Below are positions 28,721 through 37,870 of a stretch of DNA of 64,000 nucleotides, one piece after another (positions within the stretch are counted from its first letter, which is position 1; the number at the start of each line of letters is the position of its first letter). The stretch is from contig NZ_FNYH01000003.1 in NCBI RefSeq assembly GCF_900108915.1, forward strand, positions 62,001 through 126,000, read 5' to 3'. Origin of the DNA: Allopseudospirillum japonicum (GTDB lineage Bacteria > Pseudomonadota > Gammaproteobacteria > Pseudomonadales > Halomonadaceae). The position numbers and the translations under genes were made by a program. The notes beneath the pieces were generated by a model. That model searched no databases. It was not told the DNA's origin and saw only the letters and a program-made list of their open reading frames with translations.

Positions 28721-30966
28721 TTATAGAAAAAGATCTTGCTAAATACTCCTTAGTAAAAGATGCACCCTTGGTGGAAGCATTAGAAAAAATCAACAAAAAT
28801 CAAAGTAGGATTTTATTTATTGTTGATAAAAATGGCGTGCTAGAGGCTATATTAACTGATGGAGATTTTAGACGTTGGGTAATACAGCAAGAAAAAATAG
28901 ATATTAATACTCCTGTCATTTTTGCTGCGAACACGTCTTTTGTCAGTGAGTTAATTGGGGCACCGACAGAAAAAGTTTCCTTATTGTTCTCAGAAAAAGT
29001 AGAGCTAGTGCCTTTAGTTAATTCCCAAGGTATTTTGACCGCAATTGCTAGAAATAAAGGAAACTCAGATATTGTTATAGAAAACTTTTCCATTGGAAAA
29101 AACCAACCTGTTTTTATTATCTCAGAAATAGGATTAAACCATAATGGCTCAGTTGAACTAGCAAAAAAACTTGTAGATCTCAGTGTAGAGTCAGGTGCCA
29201 ATTGTGCCAAATTTCAGATGCGAAATTTGAGCTCCTTGTATAAGAACAAAGATCTTGCAGATGATCCTTCTGCAGATCGTGGAGCACAATATACGCTAGA
29301 AATTCTTGAGCGTAGCCAGTTAAAAAATGAGCAAATGCTCGAAATATTTGATTATTGTAAGAGTAAAGGTATTCTTCCTCTATGCACACCTTGGGATTTA
29401 TCTAGCCTGGATGTATTAGAGAACTATGGAATGCCGGCTTATAAAGTGGCTTCTGCAGACATGACAAATCATGAGCTTTTGCGTGCTATAGCAAAAACAG
29501 GTAAGCCGATTATTTGTTCCACTGGTATGGCAAATGAAGAAGAAATTCTACAAAGTGTAAGCTTATTAAAGAATCTAGGTGCTTCTTTTGTTTTGTTACA
29601 TTGTAACTCTACTTACCCAGCACCTTTTAAAGATATTAATTTAAACTATTTAACAAGATTAAGCCAAATTACCAAAGTGCCTGTCGGCTACTCAGGCCAT
29701 GAAAGAGGAAGCTCAGTTGCTTTAGCAGCAGTTGCCTTAGGCGCTTGTATTATTGAAAAACATTTTACAATAGATAGAAATATGGAGGGCAATGATCACA
29801 AAGTAAGCTTATTGCCTCATGAATTTAAGTCGATGGTTGAAGAAATCCGCAACATTGAGCAAGCATTAGGATCAAATTCACCTAGAGTGCTTACGCAAGG
29901 TGAGATGATGAACAGAGAAGTGCTTGCTAAAAGCTTAATAATTAATAGAGCACTAGCTAAAGGTGAAAAAATCACTCGGGATATGATAGATATAAAAAGT
30001 CCGGGTCAAGGACTACAACCTTGCTATATTGATGAAATTGTAGGTTGTACTGCAAAGCGCGATTTCCAGGCTGGAGATTTCTTCTTCATGAGTGACTTAC
30101 AAGATGATGTAGTGCAAGTTCGGCCTTACAAATTTAAGCGACCTTGTGGCATTCCTGTACGTCACCATGATTACGAACGTTTAGCTAAATTAACAAATTT
30201 AGATTTTGTTGAGTTCCACCTAAGCTACCGAGATATGGATCTTGATATTAATAATTTTGTGGATGGAGTGCAAAATATTGGTTTAGCAGTACATAGCCCA
30301 GAGCTTTTTGCAAATGATCATATTATGGATATGTGCGCGCAAGAAGATAGCTATCGCCAGCATTCTATTAAAGAACTTAAACGAGTGATAGAAGTTACTC
30401 GTACTATGAAAACACTGTTTCCAAAAACAAAACACCCTGTTATTGTTACTAATGTTGGTGGCCATACAAAAAATGGATTTTTGGACAAAAAAGATCGAGC
30501 ACTTTTATATAGTAAAATTGCGGAAAGTCTGGCGAGTGTAGATCAAGAAGGTGTAGAGGTTATTATTCAAACAATGCCCCCCTTTCCTTGGTACTTTGGT
30601 GGGCAATGGTATCAGAACATCTTTGTAGATGCAGACGAAATAAAAGAATTCTGCGAAAAATATGGTTACCGTATTTGCTTTGATATCTCTCATTCACAGT
30701 TAGCATGTAACTATTACAAATGGGATTTTAGAGAATTTACGAAAAAAGTTGCTCCCTTTGCAGCACACTTGCATATTGTTGATGCGGATGGTGTAGACGG
30801 AGAAGGTGTACAAATAGGTACAGGGAATGTCAATTTTGCTGCTCTAGCAGAAGATCTAAATATGTATGCTCCAAATGTACAATTTATTCCTGAAATCTGG
30901 CAAGGCCATAAGAATAATGGTGAGGGTTTTTGGGTGGCTTTAGATTATCTAGAAAAATACTTTTGA
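28717..30966 (+). CDS. Trimodular nonulosonate synthase: CBS - NeuB/SAF - TIM barrel
   Basis: 749 residues, about twice a normal NeuB (about 345). Residues 1-115: CBS pair (ILFIVDKNGVLEAILTDGDF). Residues about 130-385: NeuB domain, condensing phosphoenolpyruvate with a six-carbon amino sugar, with SEIGLNHNGSVELAK, KVASADMTNHELL, GYSGHERGSSVALAAVALGA and EKHFTIDRNMEGNDHKVSL. Residues about 395-455: SAF antifreeze-like domain (RALAKGEKITRDMI). Residues about 460-749: a second barrel of the xylose-isomerase-like/AP-endonuclease-2 type (FVEFHLSYRDMDLDI, ICFDISHSQLACNYY, HLHIVDADGVDGEG). The last module may process the sugar or its precursor. Overlaps the upstream gene by 4 bp. Confidence 0.87.
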   Translation: MIIEKDLAKYSLVKDAPLVEALEKINKNQSRILFIVDKNGVLEAILTDGDFRRWVIQQEKIDINTPVIFAANTSFVSELIGAPTEKVSLLFSEKVELVPLVNSQGILTAIARNKGNSDIVIENFSIGKNQPVFIISEIGLNHNGSVELAKKLVDLSVESGANCAKFQMRNLSSLYKNKDLADDPSADRGAQYTLEILERSQLKNEQMLEIFDYCKSKGILPLCTPWDLSSLDVLENYGMPAYKVASADMTNHELLRAIAKTGKPIICSTGMANEEEILQSVSLLKNLGASFVLLHCNSTYPAPFKDINLNYLTRLSQITKVPVGYSGHERGSSVALAAVALGACIIEKHFTIDRNMEGNDHKVSLLPHEFKSMVEEIRNIEQALGSNSPRVLTQGEMMNREVLAKSLIINRALAKGEKITRDMIDIKSPGQGLQPCYIDEIVGCTAKRDFQAGDFFFMSDLQDDVVQVRPYKFKRPCGIPVRHHDYERLAKLTNLDFVEFHLSYRDMDLDINNFVDGVQNIGLAVHSPELFANDHIMDMCAQEDSYRQHSIKELKRVIEVTRTMKTLFPKTKHPVIVTNVGGHTKNGFLDKKDRALLYSKIAESLASVDQEGVEVIIQTMPPFPWYFGGQWYQNIFVDADEIKEFCEKYGYRICFDISHSQLACNYYKWDFREFTKKVAPFAAHLHIVDADGVDGEGVQIGTGNVNFAALAEDLNMYAPNVQFIPEIWQGHKNNGEGFWVALDYLEKYF

Positions 30967-30985
30967 TAACAAATGAGAGAAATTT

Positions 30986-31846
30986 ATGCACACGATTAAA
31001 ACATGTTATCTATGTGGTTCTGATCAATATTCAATTCGCCCAGGATCAGTTAGGGATAAACCAGAGTTACAGGTTTTAGAGTGTGCTTCTTGTGGACTTG
31101 TCTATTTAAGTGATTTTTCGCACATCAATGATGCATTCTATGAAGATTCAGGGATGCATCAAGCACCAATAGATATTCACGCGTGGCTCGCAAATACTCA
31201 TGCAGATGACATGCGACGTTTCGAGCTTCTTAAAACAAGCCTAACGAACAAGGAAATTCTTGACTTTGGCTGTGGCCATGCTGGTTTTTTAATTAAAGCT
31301 AAAGAATTTGCTAGCTCTGCAACCGGTATAGAACTGGAATCTAGACTGAGTGAGTGGTTTTTAGAAAATGATATTAATGTTTATAAAAAAATAGATCAGC
31401 TCAAGGATAAATCATTTGATATAATTACAGCGTTCCATGTTGTTGAGCACTTACCTAATCCTGCAGAAATCATTATGGCGCTATCTGAAAAATTAAAAGA
31501 AAATGGGAAAATCATTATTGAGGTGCCTAATGCAAATGATGCATTACTAACACTATACGAGAATCAGGCATTTTCTAATTTTACTTACTGGAGTTGCCAT
31601 TTATATTTATTTAATGGAGCCACCCTAGAAGCTTTGGCTAGAAAAGCAAACTTAAATCTAGATTATATAAAATATGTACAAAGATATCCTTTGTCTAATC
31701 ATTTACATTGGCTAGCTAAAAATACCCCAGGTGGACATCAGGTTTGGTCTTTTATAGACAATAATGATTTAAGTAAAGCTTATGAATCCACTTTGGCATC
31801 TTTAGGAAAGACAGATACTTTAATCTGTCAACTTACCAGAAAATAA
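30986..31846 (+). CDS. Class I SAM-dependent methyltransferase with N-terminal zinc ribbon
   Basis: 286 residues. Two CxxC pairs (CYLCGS and CASCGL) within the first 40 residues form a probable zinc ribbon, as in sugar C- or O-methyltransferases. The Methyltransf_23-like core follows: ILDFGCGHAGFLIKA (SAM motif I), TGIELE, FDIITAFHVVEHLPNPAEII and GKIIIEVPNAND. It is 19 bp after the nonulosonate synthase, so it probably methylates the sugar or a precursor. Confidence 0.82.
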   Translation: MHTIKTCYLCGSDQYSIRPGSVRDKPELQVLECASCGLVYLSDFSHINDAFYEDSGMHQAPIDIHAWLANTHADDMRRFELLKTSLTNKEILDFGCGHAGFLIKAKEFASSATGIELESRLSEWFLENDINVYKKIDQLKDKSFDIITAFHVVEHLPNPAEIIMALSEKLKENGKIIIEVPNANDALLTLYENQAFSNFTYWSCHLYLFNGATLEALARKANLNLDYIKYVQRYPLSNHLHWLAKNTPGGHQVWSFIDNNDLSKAYESTLASLGKTDTLICQLTRK

Positions 31847-31858
31847 GGCTAATTTTTA

Positions 31859-32071
31859 ATGACTATTAAAAAACACCTTGTACTCTATTTTTTATTCGCT
31901 TGGATACTCCCCCCAGTCGCCATGTTACTTTTGATTCGCTACAACATGTTCCATACTTGGGTGTGGTTTTTAATGATTTTATATATTCCAGGGACTATAT
32001 TTTATTTTTTCTGGTATATCTTTCCAGGTCGCACTCCAAAAGAATATTTACAAGACGAGTCATCAACCTAA
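31859..32071 (+). CDS. Small membrane protein ending the glycosylation run
   Basis: 70 residues with two hydrophobic segments (about 7-25 and 33-54, rich in Phe, Trp and Tyr) and a short charged tail. No family recognised. It starts 12 bp after the methyltransferase and ends just before a terminator, so it is the last gene of the run. Confidence 0.65.
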   Translation: MTIKKHLVLYFLFAWILPPVAMLLLIRYNMFHTWVWFLMILYIPGTIFYFFWYIFPGRTPKEYLQDESST

Positions 32072-32085
32072 CACATAAATAACCA

Positions 32086-32122
32086 AACCGCCCGATCTTG
32101 TTCTTGGATAGGCGGTTTTTTT
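32086..32122 (+). terminator. Terminator ending the glycosylation run
   Basis: AACCGCC at 32086-32092 pairs with GGCGGTT at 32111-32117, followed by a T-run. This also argues that the next gene does not start at the ATG at 32123 that touches it. Confidence 0.85.
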
Positions 32123-32215
32123 ATGGTTTTGGTTTACCGACACAAATGTTGGGTGATTAAAATCACCCTAGTGACTCATCTGGTATTTCTTACTGACCCA
32201 GTATACGAAGATTTC

Positions 32216-33313
32216 ATGTCTCAATTACATATAAGCTGGCAAACTTGTGCCGATAGCTTAGTCAGGCTGTATCCGCAGTGGCAAAATTTGTTCCAGCACC
32301 AGCCAGTAACGACAGGCTTGTTTGCTAGTCCAGATTTTATTCAAAATTATTGGGCGTTTTATAAACCAACAGACAGCGGCGTGTTAACAGTCACTGAGGC
32401 CCATAATGGACGTTTGCTCGCTGCTATTGCATTGCAAATCTTTCACTTGGAACATAACGGACGTCAGTATCGTTGTGCACGTCCAGTAGGCGCAAACTAC
32501 GCTCCTTTTTTCGAATGGCCTTTTGCTAGTGAAAATCGCCGTGAAGTGATCAATGCCGTATTAAATCAAGGTATGCAGGCAATACTTAGATTAGATGTGG
32601 CCTTTATGGGCCCTTTGCATGAAGGCTCTATTCTTTATCAGCTGCTTGAAGACTTTACGGGAAGTGAATCTTTAAAAATCTGGCGTTTTCCTCGAAACCT
32701 CCACGAGATTGACACCCGAGGCCGAAACTTTGAGGCGTACCAAAGGTTATGTTCCAGTAAAGCCTTTAAAGCAGCTCGCTATGCTGAACGCAAACTAGCA
32801 CGAGAAAAAGGGCCGCTTAGTTGGCATGCTCCAGCAACGCCATCAATTGCTTATGATGTTGTTCAAACCTTGTGTGAACAAGAGTTAACTCACTTTGGTA
32901 CACAGCATGTCCATAACCACCACCCAGAGTGGCCATCTTTTATGGCAGCTTTTGTTCGTGATCTACAATATGGTGCGCAAGCCGATGTTCAGCAATTGTA
33001 TGTTGATGGTCATCTGGCCTTGACAAGTCTTGCATTACGTCACCAGCAACGCTTGTACTATATGGTCTCACGCCCTCATCCAGATTATGTCACTTACTCA
33101 GTAGATAGAATCTTACAAGCTCGGTTGATTACACAAAGCTTTGAACGCCAAGAGATTTTCTGTTTCGGAGCAGGTGATTATGCTTACAAGCGCTATTGGG
33201 CACCCACTGTTGGCGAACTTAAGTGCGCACTAATCTTTTTTAATGTACATACCAGACGGGCCTTAGATCCTTTGCTGGAACCAAAATCATTTGCTCGTTG
33301 TGTCGCTTTTTAA
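32216..33313 (+). CDS. CelD/FemAB-like GNAT-fold acyltransferase
   Basis: About 365 residues resembling the Acetyltransf_6 (CelD/BcsL) family, often found in exopolysaccharide or surface-glycan loci. Visible features are the N-terminal strand-rich half (TGLFASPDFIQNYW, VLTVTEAHNGRLLAAIAL), a basic helix (KAFKAARYAERKLAREKG), and the C-terminal GNAT half (YVDGHLALTSLALRHQQRLYYM, FCFGAGDYAYKRYWAP). I start at ATG 32216 because the upstream residues would begin within the terminator. It may acylate the same glycan, but it is a separate transcription unit. Confidence 0.75.
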   Translation: MSQLHISWQTCADSLVRLYPQWQNLFQHQPVTTGLFASPDFIQNYWAFYKPTDSGVLTVTEAHNGRLLAAIALQIFHLEHNGRQYRCARPVGANYAPFFEWPFASENRREVINAVLNQGMQAILRLDVAFMGPLHEGSILYQLLEDFTGSESLKIWRFPRNLHEIDTRGRNFEAYQRLCSSKAFKAARYAERKLAREKGPLSWHAPATPSIAYDVVQTLCEQELTHFGTQHVHNHHPEWPSFMAAFVRDLQYGAQADVQQLYVDGHLALTSLALRHQQRLYYMVSRPHPDYVTYSVDRILQARLITQSFERQEIFCFGAGDYAYKRYWAPTVGELKCALIFFNVHTRRALDPLLEPKSFARCVAF

Positions 33314-33366
33314 CGATTAAACGCAAGATTTACTGGGAAAGCACTCAATGCGTTAACGGTTGATGT

Positions 33367-33893
33367 GTCGGGCTAAAGCCGCGACCTACATTTACCCAAC
33401 CCTGTAGGTCGTCCTTTAGGGCGACAAAAAACAAAGCAATAAAAAACAACCCGTCAACCTGTCGGGCTAAAGCCGCGACCTACATTTACCCAACCCTGTA
33501 GGTTGTCCTTTAGGGCGAAAAAAGCAAAGCAATAAAAAACAACCCGTCAACCTGTCGGGCTAAAGCCGCTACCTACATTTATCCAAGGCTGTAGGTCGTC
33601 CTCTAGGGCGACAAAAAACAAGGCCATAAAAAACAACCCGTCAACCTGTCGGGCTAAAGCCGCGACCTACATTTACCCAACCTTGTAGGTCGTCCTTTAG
33701 GGCGAAAAAAAACAAAGCAATAAAAAACAACCCGTCAACCTGTCGGGCTAAAGCCGCGACCTACATTTACCCAACCCTGTAGGTCGTCCTTTAGGGTGAC
33801 AAAAAACAAAGCAATAAAAAACAACCCGTCAACCTGTCGGGCTAAAGCCCGACCTACCTTTATCTAACCCTGTAGGTCGTCCTTTAGGGCGAC
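33367..33893. repeat. REP-pair (BIME-like) array, six units of about 94 bp
   Basis: Units begin at 33367, 33461, 33554, 33648, 33742 and 33836. Each holds an inverted copy GTCGGGCTAAAG..CGACCTAC and, after a 14-nt spacer, a direct copy GTAGGTCGTCCTTTAGGGCG, plus an A-rich linker of about 35 bp. The direct copy is a GTAG tetranucleotide followed by an imperfect GTCG..CGAC palindrome, the classical head-plus-palindrome layout of RAYT-linked REPs. The array directly abuts the RAYT gene. Confidence 0.92.
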
Positions 33894-33915
33894 AAGGTGC
33901 AAGGGAGGTGCATAA

Positions 33916-34365
33916 ATGCCTTGGAATGATTTGAGACGAGGCCGCTATACCCAACAAGGTGGTGAATACTTTATTACCTTTACAACATTCAGGCGGCAGC
34001 AACTATTCTGCAGTTATGATCTGGCAAAAATTGTCTATCAGCACATTCAAATCAATGAAAAGGTTTGTAGGTGTCGTTGGTTTACCTGGGTGTTGATGCC
34101 GGATCATTTTCATGGCTTGCTACGCATAGAAGGTGATACAGATTTGTCTTCTGTCGTGGCTAAACTCAAAGGGAAAAGTGCTTATCTTATCAACCAATAC
34201 AGAGGGCAAAACGGTAAGGTATGGCAACCAGCGTTTTATGATCGAGCATTACGTACTGAGGATAGCCGTAGAGATATTGCCCGATATATTGTGGCAAACC
34301 CTATACGTAAAATGCTTGTTCAGTCAGTAAGGCAGTATCCTTTTTGGAATTCAGACTTTTTATGA
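33916..34365 (+). CDS. REP-associated tyrosine transposase (RAYT)
   Basis: 149 residues, complete. A Y1-type HUH nuclease related to IS200/IS605 TnpA that recognises REP hairpins. The HUH metal motif is in LMPDHFHGLL near residue 57, and the catalytic tyrosine is most likely in ARYIVANPIR near residue 129, a motif diagnostic of RAYTs. The start is clear: GGGAGGTG lies 6 nt before ATG. REP units of the same family flank it on both sides, which is the usual REPtron arrangement. Confidence 0.93.
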   Translation: MPWNDLRRGRYTQQGGEYFITFTTFRRQQLFCSYDLAKIVYQHIQINEKVCRCRWFTWVLMPDHFHGLLRIEGDTDLSSVVAKLKGKSAYLINQYRGQNGKVWQPAFYDRALRTEDSRRDIARYIVANPIRKMLVQSVRQYPFWNSDFL

Positions 34366-34383
34366 AGGGTTATTTTTTTGTTC

Positions 34384-34516
34384 GTCGGGCTAAAGCCACG
34401 ATCTAAATTTACCCAATGCTGTAGGTCGTCCTTTAGGGCGACAAAAAACAAAGCAACAAAAAACAACCCGTCAACCTGTCGGGCTAAAGCCGCGACCTAC
34501 ATTTATCCAACCCTGT
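34384..34516. repeat. REP-pair units downstream of the RAYT gene
   Basis: One full unit (34384-34442, with small changes in the inverted copy) and a second starting at 34478, again 94 bp apart. The second stops after CCCTGTAG at 34516, lacking the rest of its direct REP; other sequence replaces it. Confidence 0.88.
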
Positions 34517-34526
34517 AGCCGGCGTA

Positions 34527-34558
34527 GGTTGGGTTGCTGGTTGTTTGGCAACCCAACC
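34527..34558. repeat. GGTTGGGTTGC hairpin downstream of uvrA
   Basis: Perfect 11-bp arms GGTTGGGTTGC (34527-34537) and GCAACCCAACC (34548-34558) around a 10-nt loop, 8 bp past the uvrA stop. Same core as the repeat at 19862-19914. It may act as a transcript end for uvrA, though there is no T-run. Confidence 0.65.
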
Positions 34559-34565
34559 CAAACCC

Positions 34566-37361
34566 CTAGGTCACAAGCGGTGCTAACCACTGTCCCGTCA
34601 GGGAGTTTGGCTGCTGCGCAAGTGTTTCTGGGCTGCCGCTTGCCAAAATAGACCCACCGGCTTCCCCGCCTTCTGGGCCTAAATCAATCACCCAATCCGC
34701 GCATTTAATCACATCAAGATGATGCTCAATCACAACCAAGGTGTTGCCCTGATCACGTAAGGCATACAAAACCTTTAATAAATGAGCCACATCTTGCAAG
34801 TGCAATCCGGTGGTGGGTTCATCCAAAATATACAAGGTTTTACCTGTCGCGCGTTTGGCTAGTTCACGCGCCAGCTTCACCCTTTGTGCTTCCCCACCGG
34901 ATAAGGTGGTGGCGCTTTGTCCTAGGGTAATATACCCCAAACCCACATCCATCAAGGTTTGCAAACGTTTGGTAATGGCACCGTGATGACTAAAATGTTG
35001 CAAGGCATCCTCAACAGATAAAGCAAGTACCTCCGCAATGGATAAGCCTTTATAACGAATTTCCAACACATCCTCTTGATAACGGGCCCCGTGACACTGA
35101 TCACATTCCACATAAATATCAGGCAAAAAATGCATTTCCACCCGAATCACCCCTTCCCCTTGGCAGGCTTCACAGCGGCCCCCTTTGACATTAAAGCTAA
35201 AGTGGCCTGGGCTATAACCTCGGGTGCGGGCTTCTGGAGTCGCGGCAAATAACTCACGAATCGGGGTTAACACCCCTGTATAGGTTGCGGGATTGGATCT
35301 CGGGGTACGCCCAATCGGGGATTGATCAATCTGAATCACCTTATCCAAGTGCGCTAAACCTTCAATCGCTTGATAGGCCTCAGGTGCTGCGGCAGCTGAA
35401 TCCTTATGCAAAGCATGGGCAACGCAAGGGTACAAGGTGCGATTAATCAGCGTCGATTTACCCGAGCCAGAAACACCTGTGATACACACCAAATGCCCAA
35501 GGGGTAAATGCAAATCCACCTGTTTGAGGTTTTGTCCGCTGGCCCCTAATAACTTTAACCAAGGTGTGTGTTGATCAACGATTTTCGCAGGGGGACGTAC
35601 AATGGACTTGCGTCCACTAAGATAAGCGCCGGTTAAAGATTCAGGGTGCGCCGCAATTTGCTCTGGCGTGCCTTGGGCAACAATTTGCCCACCGTGGACA
35701 CCAGCGCCTGGGCCAATATCCAACACATGATCCGCTAAGCGAATTGCAGCATCGTCATGCTCAACGACCAACACACTGTTTCCTAAATCACGCAACTTCA
35801 GCAAGCTTTCCCATAAGCGCTGTTGATCGCGTGAATGCAAACCAATCGAGGGTTCATCCAGCACATACATCACCCCCACTAAACCAGAACCAATTTGACT
35901 GGCTAAACGAATCCGTTGGGATTCGCCCCCTGAAAGGGTATCTGCACTCCGAGCTAAGCTCAGGTAACCCAAGCCAACATCCAGCAAGAAGCGCAAGCGG
36001 GCACGAATTTCCCGCAGAATCGGCGCAGCAATCTGTGCTTCTGCACCGGCTAAAGGTAGCTGTTCTAAAGTATCGGCCAACTGATGCAAGGCTTCTTGGG
36101 TCAGCTGGGGCAAGCTGGTGCGTGTTTGTGGCCAAAATACAAAACGTGCACTCGGATTTAAGCGTGTCCCTGCACAGGTTTGGCAAGTCCCATAGCTAAG
36201 ATAACGCCCCAAAGCCTCACGCAGTTTGGGGGATTGTGCTTCCCGGTAGCGTTGTAATAAGGTCGCTTCAATACCAATAAAACCTTGATATCCATACAGA
36301 ATCTTTTTTTGTGCGCTAGCTGCCAACTGGTTCCAAGGCGTATGAATATCTAAATTAACACTCTGCGCCCAACGCAGCAGTTGGGGTAGCTGATTGCGCT
36401 GTAAAAAATCCCAACCCTGCAAGACACCTTGCGCCAAGCTAAGCTGTGGATTATCAATCACAGTATGCAAATTAATTTGCTGTTGTTGTCCTAAACCTTC
36501 ACAGGTTGGGCAAGCCCCCGCAGGGCTGTTAAAGGAAAACAGTTTAGGCTCTAACTCAGAGACGGAGAAACCGCATTCAGGACATGCATAACGTGCTGAG
36601 AGCGTCAGCGGCAGGCCTTCAGGTATCGGCTGGCTGGCTGTAGCACTGGGATAATAATCCAGTATCAACAAGCCACCGCTTAAATGAAGGGCCGTATTGA
36701 CTGAATCTTGCAAACGGGTTTTTTGCTCAGGATGGAGTTTAAAACGATCTACCACCGCCTCAATATGGTGGCTGCGTTTTTTATCCAAAGTGGGACAAGC
36801 TTCTAGATTGTAAATCTCTCCATCAATACGGACTCGGCTAAAGCCTTGCGCCTGTAGCTTTTCCAGCACTTGCACATGCTCACCTTTGCGTCCTTGTACC
36901 AAGGGGGCTAACAGCATTAAAGGGGTGCCTTCTGGTAAGCGTAAAATACGCTCGACAATTTGCGGGGGGGTCAGTGCTTTTAACGAGTGCCCATGTTCTG
37001 GACAGTGCGGCTCGCCAATCCGCGCAAAGAGTAAGCGCAGATAATCATAAATTTCGGTGACTGTGCCCACGGTAGAACGCGGGTTGTGCGAGGTGGTTTT
37101 TTGCTGAATCGCAATCGCAGGTGATAAGCCTTCCACCTTATCCACATCGGGCTTATCCATCATGGATAAAAACTGGCGTGCATACGCAGACAGGGATTCA
37201 ACATAACGGCGTTGCCCTTCAGCATACAGGGTATCAAAGGCAAGCGAGGATTTGCCTGAGCCTGATAACCCAGTGATAATCACCAGTTGATTTCTGGGAA
37301 TTTCCAGACTGAGATTTTTAAGATTATGGGTGCGAGCCCCTTGGATCTTGATTACTTGCAT
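34566..37361 (-). CDS. uvrA: Excinuclease ABC subunit A
   Basis: Damage-recognition ATPase of nucleotide excision repair, partner of UvrB. 931 residues, close to the usual 940. The first Walker A is [20 protein letters not shown] near residue 31. A C4 zinc site lies in [20 protein letters not shown], with the paired CPTCEGLG. The first ABC signature is [15 protein letters not shown]. The second half has [17 protein letters not shown], the zinc module [34 protein letters not shown] and [12 protein letters not shown]. Complete and ordinary; transcribed alone on the minus strand. Confidence 0.97.
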   Translation of the reverse strand: MQVIKIQGARTHNLKNLSLEIPRNQLVIITGLSGSGKSSLAFDTLYAEGQRRYVESLSAYARQFLSMMDKPDVDKVEGLSPAIAIQQKTTSHNPRSTVGTVTEIYDYLRLLFARIGEPHCPEHGHSLKALTPPQIVERILRLPEGTPLMLLAPLVQGRKGEHVQVLEKLQAQGFSRVRIDGEIYNLEACPTLDKKRSHHIEAVVDRFKLHPEQKTRLQDSVNTALHLSGGLLILDYYPSATASQPIPEGLPLTLSARYACPECGFSVSELEPKLFSFNSPAGACPTCEGLGQQQQINLHTVIDNPQLSLAQGVLQGWDFLQRNQLPQLLRWAQSVNLDIHTPWNQLAASAQKKILYGYQGFIGIEATLLQRYREAQSPKLREALGRYLSYGTCQTCAGTRLNPSARFVFWPQTRTSLPQLTQEALHQLADTLEQLPLAGAEAQIAAPILREIRARLRFLLDVGLGYLSLARSADTLSGGESQRIRLASQIGSGLVGVMYVLDEPSIGLHSRDQQRLWESLLKLRDLGNSVLVVEHDDAAIRLADHVLDIGPGAGVHGGQIVAQGTPEQIAAHPESLTGAYLSGRKSIVRPPAKIVDQHTPWLKLLGASGQNLKQVDLHLPLGHLVCITGVSGSGKSTLINRTLYPCVAHALHKDSAAAAPEAYQAIEGLAHLDKVIQIDQSPIGRTPRSNPATYTGVLTPIRELFAATPEARTRGYSPGHFSFNVKGGRCEACQGEGVIRVEMHFLPDIYVECDQCHGARYQEDVLEIRYKGLSIAEVLALSVEDALQHFSHHGAITKRLQTLMDVGLGYITLGQSATTLSGGEAQRVKLARELAKRATGKTLYILDEPTTGLHLQDVAHLLKVLYALRDQGNTLVVIEHHLDVIKCADWVIDLGPEGGEAGGSILASGSPETLAQQPNSLTGQWLAPLVT

Positions 37362-37460
37362 GCAAGCCCCTTGCGCATAAGCCGCTGGTCGTAGATTCGA
37401 TGGCTTATTTTACAAGGCTTATTGAAAAATGACTAATGTATAACTTATGTATAGTTATGA

Positions 37461-37490
37461 TCGATTGGGTTACCTTGGCAACCCAATCGA
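37461..37490. terminator. Inverted repeat after yjdM
   Basis: Perfect 11-bp stem TCGATTGGGTT/AACCCAATCGA with an 8-nt loop, 7 bp beyond the yjdM stop on the minus strand. It lacks a T-run. It probably ends or protects the hldD-waaF-yjdM transcript and shares the GGGTT core with two other hairpins in the window. Confidence 0.55.
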
Positions 37491-37496
37491 TAGTCT

Positions 37497-37835
37497 TTAG
37501 GCTTTTTTTACAAACTCAGATTTGAGCATCATAGCGCCTATCCCTTCTAGACGGCAGTCAATATTATGATCCCCATCCACCAAGCGATTAATCTTCACTT
37601 TAGTGCCAATTTTGGCCACAGAAGACGAGCCTTTCACCTTTAAATCTTTAATTAAGGTCACATGATCCCCTTCATTCAGCTGGGTACCGTGTGCATCTTT
37701 CACTATCAGCACCTCAGTTTCTGCTGCGGCCGTATTAGGATTCCATTCGTGGCCACATTCAGGGCAAATATATTGGCCTTGGTCCTCATAAGTATAAATA
37801 GAAGCACATTGCGGACAGGCAGGTAATTGACTCAT
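37497..37835 (-). CDS. yjdM: YjdM/PhnA-family zinc-ribbon protein
   Basis: 112 residues (E. coli YjdM 111). An N-terminal zinc ribbon, [22 protein letters not shown], is seen as CPQC and CPEC pairs, then comes a small SH3-like barrel with [20 protein letters not shown] and the C-terminal [13 protein letters not shown] typical of the family. The old name PhnA reflected a supposed phosphonate role; the function is not settled. The frame is open to 37964 but overlaps waaF; ATG 37835, preceded by GAGG, gives the family's normal N-terminus. It is the last gene after hldD-waaF. Confidence 0.9.
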   Translation of the reverse strand: MSQLPACPQCASIYTYEDQGQYICPECGHEWNPNTAAAETEVLIVKDAHGTQLNEGDHVTLIKDLKVKGSSSVAKIGTKVKINRLVDGDHNIDCRLEGIGAMMLKSEFVKKA

Positions 37836-37870
37836 AAAAACCTCAAGATTCGATAAATACGCTGGATGGA

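Noticed and set aside
33367-33893. CRISPR-like regular array
   Set aside because: Units are about 94 bp and nearly identical throughout, with no unique spacers and internal inverted repeats; they are REP pairs next to a RAYT gene.
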